Shown here piece by piece: positions 58,337 to 59,385 of a stretch of 59,385 nt of DNA. The notes beneath the pieces are model-generated. The model saw nothing but the letters and a program-made list of their open reading frames with translations. It was not told where the DNA came from and did not search any database. The DNA is from Bog-159 sp049511415 (GTDB lineage: Bacteria > Acidobacteriota > Terriglobia > Bryobacterales > Bryobacteraceae), in assembly GCA_049511415.1 (NCBI GenBank), contig JBEKYC010000053.1:1-59385 (forward strand), in the 5' to 3' direction. Numbering within the stretch: position 1 is the first letter of the stretch; each line of letters starts with the position of its first letter. The translations under genes were made by a program, and so were the position numbers.

Positions 58337-59385
58337 ATGGACCACAAGGAGATTTGCATCGCCGTCGCGCCTACGCTTGGCGTTGGAGGTCTTGGCGTGT
58401 GGGTAATGCAAGGCGATCATCCATGGGCCAATACGCACATGTGGTTCGGTCCGGCGTTAATCGCAATCGCTGTCGTTTGGCCCATTTGCGTGTGGCAATG
58501 GAAACACATAAGCCGGATCTTTGGGATCCGAATTCATGTAACGTGGCCAGGGATGGTCGATACCGATCCTGATGCTGTGAATATCGCACCGGCTGTTATA
58601 GCTCCAAAAAACAAACTAACCATACTCAGCGCGACATGGGGCGTAGACAATGACCACCGCGTCTCGGTTGCGGATGAGATATCGGCTAAGCCGCGCGACG
58701 GCGTTGCTTTTGTTGTGAACGCGGATGCTTTTGGCGGCCGTGATCCGGCGGAAGGAGATGACCACAAGTATCTTGAAGTGGAATACAAGTGGGGAGATGA
58801 AGCTCCGGCTACCATCAAGCGTGAGCAGAGATCGTGGGTAGTGTTGCCAGAGGATAAATACCTACGTTCTCAGGTTGATAGCTTGAACGCCAGGTTCCGT
58901 GAGCATCAGGAGCTTTTCGCCAAGGCTGGCGAATCAGAGAAAGTACGTGAACAAGCTCGGTTGTTAAAGGACTCTGCCAGAGATATAAACAGGCTTTGGC
59001 CCTCAATTGATTTTTCTAAGCGCCCGATGCTATTGCCTAGCTGGATTCCAAATACTCAATCGACGGCTCCAGCTTGGCTTAAACTTGCAAGGGACTGGCA
59101 CAGCGCCATGACTCGATTTGTGCCGCCGTTCAGTGACGACCCGTATTTGCAATCTCTCAATCTGTCGGAGATCCTGGATTTTCTGGATATTCTCTGCATG
59201 GTTAAGTGTAGTCGCATGGCAAGACCGACCCACATCGCGGACACTCAAGGCCCGGTCGTGAAAGTTCTGGATTATGACACAAGTTCTGAAATTACTTTTC
59301 AGTTATCCGTTCAGAACGCGGGGCCACATGAAGCCTACGACGTTCATGTCGAAATGTTCAAAATAGACGGACTTACGGTAAGGCC
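58337..59385 (+). CDS. Membrane protein of unknown function, truncated by the window edge
   Basis: A frame opens at ATG 58337 and remains open to the right edge (349 complete codons). Residues 5-25 (ICIAVAPTLGVGGLGVWVM) and 36-55 (MWFGPALIAIAVVWPICVW) form two membrane segments. The following soluble part has VDNDHRVSVADEI, KYLEVEYKWGDE, a helix-rich stretch of about 60 residues (KYLRSQVDSLNARFREHQEL, possibly a coiled coil) and near the edge ITFQLSVQNAGPHEAYDVHV, a beta-sandwich-like strand pair. I do not recognise the family. Its codon use is less GC-rich than the rest of the window, which may indicate transfer. Confidence 0.6.
   Translation, partial: MDHKEICIAVAPTLGVGGLGVWVMQGDHPWANTHMWFGPALIAIAVVWPICVWQWKHISRIFGIRIHVTWPGMVDTDPDAVNIAPAVIAPKNKLTILSATWGVDNDHRVSVADEISAKPRDGVAFVVNADAFGGRDPAEGDDHKYLEVEYKWGDEAPATIKREQRSWVVLPEDKYLRSQVDSLNARFREHQELFAKAGESEKVREQARLLKDSARDINRLWPSIDFSKRPMLLPSWIPNTQSTAPAWLKLARDWHSAMTRFVPPFSDDPYLQSLNLSEILDFLDILCMVKCSRMARPTHIADTQGPVVKVLDYDTSSEITFQLSVQNAGPHEAYDVHVEMFKIDGLTVR

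Noticed and set aside
1..59385. tRNA, rRNA, CRISPR arrays, complete insertion sequences or prophage genes
   Set aside because: None of the expected signatures (tRNA T-arm, regularly spaced repeats, transposase motifs, phage structural genes) was seen by eye.

Overview
The window looks like chromosomal DNA of a GC-rich acidobacterium, most likely of the Solibacter/Bryobacter group. The case rests on protein families typical of that phylum: two VWFA-related proteins of the acidobacterial type (45983-48169 and 54544-55524), a secreted beta-propeller with an acidobacterial C-terminal domain (34181-35962), a GloVer-repeat/IPT protein (8894-10453), a HAF-repeat protein (18628-19707), Ser/Thr kinases fused to TPR or WD40-like propellers, and a carboxypeptidase-regulatory-like TonB receptor. 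This is inferred from family content; no marker gene was aligned. I saw no rRNA, tRNA, CRISPR array, prophage or complete insertion sequence.

Region 1 (1-13.2 kb) is a patch of accessory and decaying DNA. It holds a DUF1579 fragment, a small membrane protein, a secreted esterase, a kinase/propeller gene broken by at least seven frame changes (2781-5510), an intact kinase-TPR gene (5832-8615) and the GloVer/IPT protein. Next comes a badly rearranged UvrD/AddA-like helicase. One part of it lies inverted on the minus strand (10431-10889). The middle part lies on the plus strand (10890-12139) and ends in the middle of a conserved motif, fused to the remains of a DUF433/DUF5615 toxin-antitoxin pair (12140-12592). 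A truncated hicB with a frameshifted hicA follows (12845-13238).

Region 2 (13.2-26.1 kb) holds a clan GH-A-like TIM-barrel protein, a methyltransferase and MGT-type glycosyltransferase pair with a convergent alpha/beta hydrolase, the HAF-repeat protein, a 54-residue basic protein missed by ordinary length cut-offs (19726-19890), an SDR oxidoreductase, the hrcA-grpE-dnaJ heat-shock operon, and a four-gene run ending in a dienelactone hydrolase and a membrane-anchored HEITH metalloprotease.

Region 3 (26.1-41.5 kb) contains an ABC ATPase, a DoxX-like membrane protein, an RNB exoribonuclease, murB, an ankyrin protein, a NarL-type histidine kinase and response regulator pair, and a nickel locus. 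The nickel locus is nikR, a three-domain NikM-NikN-NikQ fusion, and a NikO ATPase with a histidine-rich tail. A TonB-dependent receptor gene is divergent from nikR, and an inverted repeat GTAGCA-N15-TGCTAC sits 11 bp before its start. I propose that the receptor imports nickel across the outer membrane under NikR control.

Region 4 (43.7-59.4 kb) has PQQ-type and barrel envelope proteins, a VWFA-related protein, a FlK-like thioesterase, a Tat-exported sugar isomerase-like protein, PIN-TRAM/ispD/ispF, a sigma factor, tatA next to an RR-signal alpha-L-fucosidase, a second VWFA-related protein, MarC, a GH32 fructosidase, two small toxin-antitoxin-like genes, and an unidentified membrane protein that runs off the right edge.

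Two features recur. Several genes have a -10-like hexamer only 7-9 nt before the start codon, suggesting leaderless mRNAs. Several gene ends carry the palindrome TAGCTA or TTAGCTAA, in two cases as abutting stop codons of convergent genes.
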